This document shows positions 1-5,737 of a stretch of 6,601 nt of DNA, one piece after another. Numbering within the stretch: the first letter of the stretch is position 1; each line of letters begins with the position of its first letter. The DNA comes from an uncultured Thiotrichaceae bacterium (lineage in GTDB: Bacteria > Pseudomonadota > Gammaproteobacteria > Thiotrichales > Thiotrichaceae), in assembly GCA_937931765.1 (NCBI GenBank), contig CALHAO010000504.1, forward strand, positions 1 through 6,601. Reading direction: 5' to 3'. A program made the position numbers and the translations under genes. The notes under the pieces are model-generated. The model was not told the origin of the DNA and did no database searches. It was given only the letters and a program-made list of their open reading frames with translations.

Positions 1-46
1 TCAGTCGATCTAACAGTGAAGGTAATAAAGGCTTATCTTCTGACAA
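1..46 (-). CDS. tssE: T6SS baseplate protein TssE, 5' end only (runs off left edge)
   Basis: Only the first 15 codons lie in the window, reading LSEDKPLLPSLLDRL (the first residue is Met if the TTG initiates). The PSLLDRL stretch is the characteristic N-terminus of TssE (ImpF/gp25-like), the baseplate wedge protein that helps start sheath polymerisation. The start is a TTG at 46-44. An in-frame TGA at 64-62 lies just upstream, and no ATG or GTG occurs in this frame between it and the TTG. An AGGAG Shine-Dalgarno at 57-53 sits 6 nt before the TTG. The gene begins 11 nt after the tagJ stop, so the two are almost certainly co-transcribed. Identification rests on a short motif plus gene order (tagJ followed by tssE is standard in this T6SS class). 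Confidence 0.82.
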   Translation of the reverse strand, partial: MSEDKPLLPSLLDRL

Positions 47-52
47 CCAAAA

Positions 53-57
53 CTCCT
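53..57 (-). promoter_or_regulatory. Shine-Dalgarno of tssE
   Basis: AGGAG on the minus strand directly follows the tagJ stop codon (60-58) and lies 6 nt before the TTG proposed as the tssE start. It is the main evidence for a TTG start, because no ATG or GTG is available in that frame. Confidence 0.75.
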
Positions 58-852
58 TTAATCACCATTATCTGCCGAAAAGTTAATTTCCCTAACGTCT
101 AACAGAGGGTAATCATTTAAATCTGTTGATAACTGCTTTTGACCGAAACCAGCATAAGTCCCATCACTCACCAAATCCCACTCAGTTAGACGACCCAATG
201 CAGACCCGTCTTTTCGTTCAGAACCAGGGTAACGAGCAGGAATCAGGGCATAAGCTTCACCGCCGTTATGCCAACGGACATGACAAGGTAGCCAAACGAC
301 ATCCCTCAGGTCAGTAGGTGCTTCAATAGTTAACGTGGCTACATGTGCAAAAGAAACCCACATATATTTCCCTTCCACTATCATTTCAATGACCGGCCCC
401 AAACGCGAATCTGCATCCGCAATCCATGAAAATTCTTCGCCATCCAAATGACCAGCAGACACCGGAGCCGCTTCAAAAGCCTGTTCCCGTACCTCTTGAG
501 ACTTAGCGTAGTTTTCTTTTGTGGCTAGCTTGAATGATTGTAGTAACAAAGCCTGCCATTCTTCAGGCTCCCCCATAAATACAGGATCATGTTCACCCTT
601 AAATACAGCTTCACGAAATAGCTCACAGGAAATAGCAGTTTGGTACATGTGCACCATTGCCAGAGCACCATCGTCTAGTTTACGAATCACATCCAGCTGC
701 TTTCCTGCCCGCTGCCACTCTGAAAGCACAGACAATAGTTGAAACAAAAATATTCTATGTTTAACTTCACTGGGCTGAGAGCGAATCTTTTTCTCAACAC
801 CAGTTAACGCATCTTTCAACTGACCATCTTTTAATGCTTGTTCGTAATCCAA
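58..852 (-). CDS. tagJ: T6SS accessory protein TagJ (ImpE/HsiE family)
   Basis: This 264-residue protein matches the ImpE/TagJ family in length and motifs. It has an N-terminal helical repeat-like region (about 1-130, with FLFQLLSVLSEWQRAGKQL at 35-53). A C-terminal beta-rich domain follows, with FSWIADADSRLGPVIEMI (141-158), LIPARYPGSE (203-212), RLTEW (221-225) and LLDVREINF (250-258). In the Pseudomonas H1-T6SS, TagJ/HsiE1 binds the N-terminal region of TssB and the ClpV ATPase and is thought to assist sheath disassembly; that role is inferred here from family membership. It is cytoplasmic, with no signal peptide or membrane segment. The start is a TTG at 852-850, supported by an AGGAG 7 nt upstream. 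It lies 72 bp after hcp, behind a hairpin, and 11 nt before tssE. Its presence places the system in the TagJ-containing T6SS class. Confidence 0.95.
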   Translation of the reverse strand: MDYEQALKDGQLKDALTGVEKKIRSQPSEVKHRIFLFQLLSVLSEWQRAGKQLDVIRKLDDGALAMVHMYQTAISCELFREAVFKGEHDPVFMGEPEEWQALLLQSFKLATKENYAKSQEVREQAFEAAPVSAGHLDGEEFSWIADADSRLGPVIEMIVEGKYMWVSFAHVATLTIEAPTDLRDVVWLPCHVRWHNGGEAYALIPARYPGSERKDGSALGRLTEWDLVSDGTYAGFGQKQLSTDLNDYPLLDVREINFSADNGD

Positions 853-859
853 AAATATT

Positions 860-864
860 CTCCT
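860..864 (-). promoter_or_regulatory. Shine-Dalgarno of tagJ
   Basis: AGGAG on the minus strand sits 7 nt upstream of the TTG at 852-850. It fixes a TTG start for tagJ; the next in-frame ATG lies far inside the family-conserved N-terminal region (Met66). Confidence 0.75.
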
Positions 865-868
865 GGCT

Positions 869-896
869 AAAAGGCATCTAACTATGAGTAGATGCC
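869..896 (-). terminator. Hairpin with short T-run after hcp (likely attenuator)
   Basis: On the minus strand a perfect 8-bp stem GGCATCTA/TAGATGCC (896-889 with 880-873) encloses an 8-nt loop and is followed at once by TTTT (872-869). It lies 28 bp past the hcp stop and upstream of the tagJ ribosome-binding site. The T-run is short and the operon continues, so a partial terminator or 3'-end stabiliser is more likely than full termination. That would make Hcp more abundant than TagJ and TssE, which suits its role as the tube subunit. Confidence 0.6.
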
Positions 897-924
897 CTTA
901 GAGACTATAAAGACGAAAGATACT

Positions 925-1428
925 CTAAACTTTCTTATTTTCTTTCAGGCTGTATTCAAACTTAATCTCAGCGCCTGCTTTACCTTCATTTTCTAGGTTT
1001 TTATAGCCATATTCGATATTGCCATACGCAACCGAAATCGACTCCATCGGGCGGTCAACATCATGCTTGCTGGCACTTACTGAGTAGTTAGCAATAACCA
1101 CATCTTTAAGCTTAATCGTTAAATAAGTATGTTTTTTGATATCATCGCCAGCTTGGCAAAAATGAATTTCAGCTTCTGGAGATGTTTTACCAGTACCACA
1201 CTTTTCCAACAACTTAACCGTTGCTGCATCCATGAACTTACTAAACGTTATATAGTCAAAATCAGCACGCCCAGCATTAGTTCCACCCTTAGTAGCACTG
1301 TAACTTGAGTTACTAAACGGCAAGGTAACTCCTGTACTGATATTTTGAATTTCGATCCAGTCCGGATGGTCTGCATCGGTACTTTCACCTTTGATATCAC
1401 CAATTTTAATATAAATATCTGCTGACAT
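925..1428 (-). CDS. hcp: T6SS tube protein Hcp (TssD)
   Basis: A 167-residue Hcp-family protein. Hexameric Hcp rings stack to form the inner tube, are expelled on contraction and can chaperone small effectors in the ring lumen. The N-terminus MSADIYIKIGDIKGES is the diagnostic Hcp start. Other family features are the FDYITFSKFMDAATVKLLEKC region (57-77), the ITFSKFMD-type helix, and the strand TYLTIKLKDVVIANYSVS (101-118). The length is close to the roughly 160 residues usual for H1-type Hcp. The ATG at 1428-1426 has GAGGAA 6 nt upstream, and the stop is TAG. It follows tssC by 58 bp of AT-rich sequence with no clear promoter, and is followed by a hairpin that may help set a high Hcp level. 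No C-terminal effector extension is present, so this is a structural Hcp. Confidence 0.97.
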   Translation of the reverse strand: MSADIYIKIGDIKGESTDADHPDWIEIQNISTGVTLPFSNSSYSATKGGTNAGRADFDYITFSKFMDAATVKLLEKCGTGKTSPEAEIHFCQAGDDIKKHTYLTIKLKDVVIANYSVSASKHDVDRPMESISVAYGNIEYGYKNLENEGKAGAEIKFEYSLKENKKV

Positions 1429-1486
1429 TACAAATTCCTCACTATTAATTTAAATAAAAAACCAAAAAGAACCACCATTTAAAAAT

Positions 1487-2980
1487 TTATTGACCTTTTT
1501 CTGATGGTAGCTTCGAAACGAGTCTCAAAGAGACACTTAAACCCTCAAGCTGATAATGAGGTCTTAAGAAAAACTGAGAAGTATAATAACCCGGATTTCC
1601 TTCAACCTCCTGAACCCTTACTTCTGCATTACCCAGTGGACGTTTAGCTTTTGCTGTCTCAGATGCTTCGGGATCAGGCTCGACATATTGCATAATCCAG
1701 TCATTTAGCCAACGTTCCATATCATCACGCTCTTTAAATGAACCAATCTTGTCGCGAACAATACTCTTCAGGTAATGCGCAAATCGACAGGTTGCAAATA
1801 GATAAGGCAAGCGGGCAGAAAGATTTGCATTAGCTGTAGCATCGGGGTCCTCATACTCAAAAGGCTTCTGCAATGACTGTGCACCAATAAAGGCAGCAAA
1901 ATCTGAATTCTTTTTATGCAATAAAGGCATAAAACCATTTTTCGCCAGTTCCGCTTCACGGCGATCACTAATCGCAATTTCAGTGGGGCATTTCATGTCC
2001 ACACCACCATCATCAGTCGGAAAGGTATGCGTCGGCAATCCTTCAACGGCTCCACCTGATTCAACACCCCGAATGCGGGAACACCAACCGTATAACTTAA
2101 ACGCTTGGTTAATATTCACAGCCATTGCATAAGCAGCATTTGCCCAGCAATAACGATTATGATCACTTCCTTCGACATCTTCTTCGAAGGCAAACTCATC
2201 AACAGGACTTGTCTTAGCACCATAAGGCAAGCGACCCAGGAAGCGTGGCATAGCCATACCAATATAACGAGAGTCATCAGATTCTCGCAAAGAGCGCCAG
2301 CCAGCATACTCAGGCGTTTGAAAAATCTTAGTTAAATCACGAGGATTACTGAGTTCTTGCCAGCTATCCATATTTAGCAGTGATGGCGCAGGCGATGTAA
2401 TAAAAGGCGCATGGGCTGAAGCAGAAACTTCGGCCATTTGCTTTAGAAGCTCCACATCATCCGGGTGATGATCAAAGGCATAGTCTCCGACCAGACAACC
2501 ATAAGGCTCGCCACCAAAAAGACCATACTCTTCTTCATAAACTTTTTTGAAGATAGGACTTTGGTCAAATGTAATGCCTTTATAGCGCTTCAACGTCTTT
2601 CCAAGTTCTTTTTTGGAAATATTCATCACACGAATTTTCAGCATCTCGTCGGTTTCGGTATTATTAATTAAATAATGTAAACCACGCCAACTATTTTCCA
2701 GCTGTTGAAAATCCTCGTGATGAAGAATTTGGTTAACCTGCTCTGTAAGGCGACGATCTAACTCAGCGATCATCGACTGTATGGTACGGATCGCATCGTC
2801 AGAGACAACACCAGCATGCTGTAGTGCTTGTTCAGCTAACGTTTTAACAGCTTGTTCGACTGCCTCACGAGAACGATCTGACTTTGGTTTAAACTCTTTC
2901 TCCAGCAATGAAGCAAAATCACTGGATTCGGCGAAGGTTGTATCTTGCGCTACCGCAGCATCTTGTAAAACATCAGCCAT
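1487..2980 (-). CDS. tssC: T6SS contractile sheath large subunit TssC
   Basis: This 497-residue protein is full length for TssC (VipB/ImpC/HsiC). TssC forms the contractile sheath with TssB in the cytoplasm. Recognisable blocks are SWRGLHYLI (97-105), LFGGEPYGCLVGDYAFDH (154-171), HAPFITSPAPSLLNMDSWQEL (from 190), RYIGMAMPRFLGRLPYG (238-254), the LSARLPYLFATCRFAHYLK region (387-405) and the C-terminal sheath strand FFLRPHYQLEGLSVSLRLVSKLP (from 470). The start ATG lies 3 bp after the tssB stop, and its GGGGAGGA ribosome-binding site is embedded in the last codons of tssB. Tight spacing implies translational coupling and helps balance the two sheath subunits. Nothing is truncated or altered. 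Confidence 0.98.
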   Translation of the reverse strand: MADVLQDAAVAQDTTFAESSDFASLLEKEFKPKSDRSREAVEQAVKTLAEQALQHAGVVSDDAIRTIQSMIAELDRRLTEQVNQILHHEDFQQLENSWRGLHYLINNTETDEMLKIRVMNISKKELGKTLKRYKGITFDQSPIFKKVYEEEYGLFGGEPYGCLVGDYAFDHHPDDVELLKQMAEVSASAHAPFITSPAPSLLNMDSWQELSNPRDLTKIFQTPEYAGWRSLRESDDSRYIGMAMPRFLGRLPYGAKTSPVDEFAFEEDVEGSDHNRYCWANAAYAMAVNINQAFKLYGWCSRIRGVESGGAVEGLPTHTFPTDDGGVDMKCPTEIAISDRREAELAKNGFMPLLHKKNSDFAAFIGAQSLQKPFEYEDPDATANANLSARLPYLFATCRFAHYLKSIVRDKIGSFKERDDMERWLNDWIMQYVEPDPEASETAKAKRPLGNAEVRVQEVEGNPGYYTSQFFLRPHYQLEGLSVSLRLVSKLPSEKGQ

Positions 2981-2983
2981 GAA

Positions 2984-3517
2984 TTAATCCTCCCCTTGTT
3001 GGGCTTCTTCTGATGATTCGTCTTTAGGCTTAGGTGCTGCCACTAATGACTGCAGCATGGCAGGATCATTTAATGCCTTAGTAATTAGCTCTTCAGCACC
3101 CGTTTTACCATCCATATAGGTCATGAGGTTAGCCAATTGCGTCCTCGCATCCAGCAGTTGTTTCAGCGGTTCTACTTTTTGAGCAACGGCAGCAGGTGAA
3201 AAATCATCCATACTTTCAAAAGTGAGATCTACTGTTAAATTGCCATCACCACTCAATGTGTTCGGCACATGAAACGCTGCCCTGGGCTTCATCGACTTCA
3301 TCCTGTCATCGAAGTTATCAACGTCGATCTCAAGAAATTTGCGATCAGCCACTGGCTCAAGAGGATCAGCTGGCTTGCCAGACAGATCAGCTAGAACCCC
3401 CATTACAAAGGGAAGCTGGATTTTCTTCTCTGAGCCATAAAGTTCAACATCGTATTCAATTTGAACACGTGGAGCACGATTTCTTGCTATAAATTTCTGA
3501 CTACTTTCTTTGGCCAC
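2984..3517 (-). CDS. tssB: T6SS contractile sheath small subunit TssB
   Basis: A 177-residue TssB (VipA/ImpB/HsiB) protein, the partner of TssC in the sheath and the reported TagJ-binding subunit in TagJ-containing systems. The hallmark N-terminal block is RAPRVQIEYDVE (14-25), followed by LPFVMGVLADLSG (35-47). KFLEIDVDNFDDRMKSMKPR (60-79) and the helix VEPLKQLLDARTQLANLMTYMDGK (from 115) also match the family. The tail from 164 is acidic (DESSEEAQQGED) and probably flexible. The start is GTG at 3517-3515, supported by a strong AGGAGGAG 6 nt upstream. As first gene of the leftward block it has a long leader and a promoter somewhere in the 3518-3829 intergenic region. Confidence 0.97.
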   Translation of the reverse strand: MAKESSQKFIARNRAPRVQIEYDVELYGSEKKIQLPFVMGVLADLSGKPADPLEPVADRKFLEIDVDNFDDRMKSMKPRAAFHVPNTLSGDGNLTVDLTFESMDDFSPAAVAQKVEPLKQLLDARTQLANLMTYMDGKTGAEELITKALNDPAMLQSLVAAPKPKDESSEEAQQGED

Positions 3518-3523
3518 CCAAAT

Positions 3524-3531
3524 CTCCTCCT
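3524..3531 (-). promoter_or_regulatory. Strong Shine-Dalgarno of tssB
   Basis: AGGAGGAG on the minus strand lies 6 nt upstream of the GTG at 3517-3515 and decides this GTG as the tssB start. It is the strongest ribosome-binding site in the window. Confidence 0.8.
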
Positions 3532-3714
3532 ACAAAGGTCTTTCTTAAAAAAACACCAAATACCTGACAATCGCAACAGAAATAAAGACCAGTGGTAGTT
3601 GTAACAAAAATTAACCACCTAATATTTAGTGAACTTCAGACTGCAAATCGAATATCGAAGACAGTTGTGTTAAGTATTTATAGTACAAGTCTACATACAA
3701 GATAAAGAATTTTC

Positions 3715-3729
3715 TGTGAAATATTCACA
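3715..3729. promoter_or_regulatory. Palindrome TGTGAA-N3-TTCACA, candidate operator
   Basis: A perfect 6-bp inverted repeat TGTGAA/TTCACA with a 3-bp centre (ATA) lies about 100 bp upstream of tssA and 198 bp upstream of the tssB start. It resembles a CRP half-site pair (TGTGA...TCACA), but the spacer between those half-sites is 5 nt, not the canonical 6. It could be an operator for another dimeric regulator, or a degenerate CRP site. Confidence 0.35.
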
Positions 3730-3760
3730 TTTTTTCAAAAATTGATGGTCAACCCGCAAA

Positions 3761-3790
3761 TATAGTGCCTATACTATATACTATATATGA
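3761..3790. repeat. AT-rich inverted and direct repeats upstream of tssA
   Basis: Two overlapping arrangements occur. One is an inverted repeat TATAGT (3761-3766) / ACTATA (3773-3778). The other is a 7-bp tandem repeat TATACTA, TATACTA, TATATGA (3770-3790). The tract includes the best -10-like hexamers before tssA and would melt easily. Whether it is an operator, a promoter core or simple AT-rich sequence cannot be decided by eye. Confidence 0.4.
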
Positions 3791-3829
3791 GGTACACAAT
3801 ATTAACTGACGGAAAGATACTAAATTACA

Positions 3830-4858
3830 ATGTTAGACCTATCTGATTTACTACAGCCCGTATCGGATGACTCTCCTTGTGGGGCGCGTCAAAACAACTC
3901 TGCTCTTTTTTTCGAAATGCTCGAAGCAAGGGGCGGTGAGGAACGCCAGTCTTTTTCTGGCGATGGAACCGGTAGCGGCGAAAAAGATGATAGCGACTGG
4001 AAGCTAGTCAAAAAAAATGCTACTCAGCTGCTGAAGGATAGTCGCGACATAGAAATAGCAACACTACTGACTATCGCCCTACTTCATACGAATGACTTTC
4101 CGGGGCTTGCCTCGGGCCTAAAACTCATTCGTGAGTTGCTTGAGCAGTATTGGGACTGTGCTTATCCAGAGCTGGATATGGACTACCCTGACCAACCCGA
4201 TGAGCAGGCATTTGAACGGATTGGCATCCTGGCAGAATTGGGAGCCGATGCATTTAAACTAGTTATCCGCAAGCACCCCGTCGTATCTCATAATATTCTA
4301 GGTAAATTTAGCCTGAATGATATTCAGGCAGCTCATAGCGACAATCCACCAAATGATGCCCACAAGCCGGAACACATCGATGGTGCGTTTGTTGAAGTAG
4401 GCCTAGATATTGTCAAAGAAGTCAAAAATGCAGTCAGCATTTCTATCGTTGAAGCAGAAACAATAGAAAATATATTTAAGGAAAAAACTGGCCCAGGCAG
4501 CTACCCGGATTTATCTGGTCTATGCTCTACTTTGCGAGAAATTAGCTTTATCTTAGCGGATAAAGTACAGGAGGAAGAGCCAGAAGTGGTTGAATCTGAA
4601 GCAACTAAAGTGACCGAAGTTACTGGAAGTACCACTCAAGGCACGCCTAAATTTAATGCCGGACAAATTAATAACCGGGATGATGTGATTAAGGCAATTG
4701 ATAAGGTTTGTGAGTACTACCGAAAAAACGAACCGGGAAGCCCTATCCCCTTGTTATTAGAGCGAGCTAAACGTTTAGTAGATAAAGAGTTTCTCGAAAT
4801 TTTAGAAGATTTATCTCCAGATGGAGTAAACCAAGCTCAAAACATATTTGGAGTATAA
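3830..4858 (+). CDS. tssA: T6SS assembly protein TssA (ImpA N-terminal family)
   Basis: A 342-residue TssA, close in length to the short H1-type TssA. TssA proteins form rings that contact the baseplate and prime or cap the growing tube and sheath in the cytoplasm. The ImpA-N domain covers about 1-150, beginning MLDLSDLLQPVSDDSPCG and including LLEQYWDCAYPELD (103-116). A Glu/Val/Thr-rich linker lies at about 245-275. The conserved C-terminal domain covers 278-342, with INNRDDVIKAIDKVCEYYRK (280-299), NEPGSPIPLLLERAKRLV (300-317) and LEDLSPDGV (325-333). No hydrophobic VasJ/TagA-type extension is present. The ATG at 3830 fits the family N-terminus, but its ribosome-binding site is poor (GGAAAG 13 nt upstream). 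It is first in the rightward block, and the M23 gene begins 3 bp after its stop. Confidence 0.96.
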   Translation: MLDLSDLLQPVSDDSPCGARQNNSALFFEMLEARGGEERQSFSGDGTGSGEKDDSDWKLVKKNATQLLKDSRDIEIATLLTIALLHTNDFPGLASGLKLIRELLEQYWDCAYPELDMDYPDQPDEQAFERIGILAELGADAFKLVIRKHPVVSHNILGKFSLNDIQAAHSDNPPNDAHKPEHIDGAFVEVGLDIVKEVKNAVSISIVEAETIENIFKEKTGPGSYPDLSGLCSTLREISFILADKVQEEEPEVVESEATKVTEVTGSTTQGTPKFNAGQINNRDDVIKAIDKVCEYYRKNEPGSPIPLLLERAKRLVDKEFLEILEDLSPDGVNQAQNIFGV

Positions 4859-4861
4859 TGC

Positions 4862-5713
4862 ATGATTCAACAAAATGTCGGCAAAAGCTCAGCAAACAAG
4901 CCTGATGATGTGAAAAAAATTCAATCTTTATTGAACACATGCAATAGATCAAAAAAATTCCTGAAAAACCAACTTATAATTAATGGAAAGTGTGACCAAA
5001 CACTAATTGAAGCAATAAGTTCTTTTCAAGTTAGTATTATGAAAACCAAAGCCTATGGATACATAGCTCCAGGGCGGAATACAATCAAAAAAATAATAGA
5101 TATTTACCTACGTGAATATCTAGATAAAAATCCAAATGATTATGTAATATGGCCACTAAAAAGAAATGTAATTCGTAGGGGGGTAACGAATAATACATTT
5201 GGCATGGTCCGTAACAATAAAAAGAAAGCTCATCAAGGATGGGACTTTGAAGCAAGGGCTTCAGTTACACCAGCTTTTGCTATCGCAGATGGAGTAATTG
5301 TAGCAACTAAGGACGAAGGTGATTATGGCCTTCAAATCACACTGGGTTTTAACTTCAAAGGTACTACGTTGTACGCATTCTATGCACACATGCACAGAGT
5401 AGATTTCAAAAAGGGAGATTTGGTATCCAAAGGTAGTATAATCGGATTATGTGGAAATAGTGGTAATGCTAGTGGTATGGACCTAAAGAATCAACACCTT
5501 CATTTTGAAATAAGAACAAGATTAAATGTGTCTTATGGACTTAGTGGTAGAGCTTCCCCCATTAAAGTCTTTGGACATTGCCCATTAAAAACCCCAGTAT
5601 TCCAAACCGAAGCATGGTTGCTTGCAATTCAGGAGGAGTTTTTCAATCCATCTTATAATCAAGGTCAATTCTTTCCATTCCCACCACCTGCTATAAGCTT
5701 TTACACACCATAA
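4862..5713 (+). CDS. M23-family metallopeptidase with peptidoglycan-binding-like N-terminus; candidate T6SS effector
   Basis: This 283-residue protein is predicted to cleave peptide cross-links in peptidoglycan. Residues about 6-80 resemble a peptidoglycan-binding domain (KPDDVKKIQSLLN at 13-25, NGKCDQTLIEAISSFQ at 41-56, PGRNT at 70-74). Residues about 120-220 form an M23 (LytM/lysostaphin-like) domain with HQGWD (zinc ligands H124, D128), YAHM (H176) and HLHFEI (H212, H214), so all expected catalytic and zinc residues are present. A Pro/aromatic-rich tail covers 260-283. There is no signal peptide or membrane segment, so export would need another route such as the T6SS. The ATG at 4862 follows the tssA stop by 3 bp, with GGAG 8 nt upstream, and vgrG starts 24 bp after its stop. 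GC is about 36% by hand count against about 45% in sampled tssA lines, suggesting separate acquisition. No immunity gene is adjacent in the visible window. The enzyme family is secure; the effector role is inferred. Confidence 0.88.
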   Translation: MIQQNVGKSSANKPDDVKKIQSLLNTCNRSKKFLKNQLIINGKCDQTLIEAISSFQVSIMKTKAYGYIAPGRNTIKKIIDIYLREYLDKNPNDYVIWPLKRNVIRRGVTNNTFGMVRNNKKKAHQGWDFEARASVTPAFAIADGVIVATKDEGDYGLQITLGFNFKGTTLYAFYAHMHRVDFKKGDLVSKGSIIGLCGNSGNASGMDLKNQHLHFEIRTRLNVSYGLSGRASPIKVFGHCPLKTPVFQTEAWLLAIQEEFFNPSYNQGQFFPFPPPAISFYTP

Positions 5714-5737
5714 ATTCTACTAGGGGTAATTGAAAGC

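Larger units (their letters stand above)
3518..3829. promoter_or_regulatory. Divergent intergenic control region between tssB and tssA
   Basis: This 312-bp AT-rich stretch has no credible gene and separates the two divergent T6SS blocks, so it must hold promoters for both. On the plus strand, TATACT at 3770-3775 or 3777-3782 could be a -10 element for tssA, but no good -35 lies 16-18 bp upstream. On the minus strand, TATAAA at 3682-3677 with a weak TTTATC 18 bp upstream is a possible tssB promoter. No -24/-12 sigma-54 promoter with correct GG-N10-GC spacing was found by eye. Several inverted repeats lie here (3715-3729, 3742-3752, 3761-3778), suggesting regulator binding. Specific promoter positions are weakly supported; only the presence of a control region is firm. 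Confidence 0.6.

Noticed and set aside
1429..1486. Separate promoter for hcp in the 58-bp tssC-hcp gap
   Set aside because: The gap is AT-rich, but no -35/-10 pair with proper spacing was visible, so only the ribosome-binding site can be supported.
2105..2335. Plus-strand open frame opposite tssC (and similar frames at 2465-2671 and 2781-2987)
   Set aside because: These lie fully antisense to a conserved full-length tssC, have no family-like motifs and are shadows of its codon bias.
3537..3590. Inverted repeat GGTCTTT / AAAGACC in the tssB leader as a riboswitch-like or terminator structure
   Set aside because: The arms are only 7 bp and 40 bp apart, with no T-run at a sensible place and no recognisable riboswitch core; chance is likely in AT-rich DNA.
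3574..3592. Possible sigma-54 (-24/-12) promoter on the minus strand (TGG ... TTGC)
   Set aside because: The GG and GC are separated by 14 bases instead of the required 10, and other GG positions in the gap also fail the spacing.
4767..4952. Small minus-strand open frame across the tssA/M23 junction, considered as a hidden immunity gene
   Set aside because: It is 61 codons, overlaps conserved tssA C-terminal coding sequence, shows no lipoprotein box or clear signal peptide, and is explained as a shadow.
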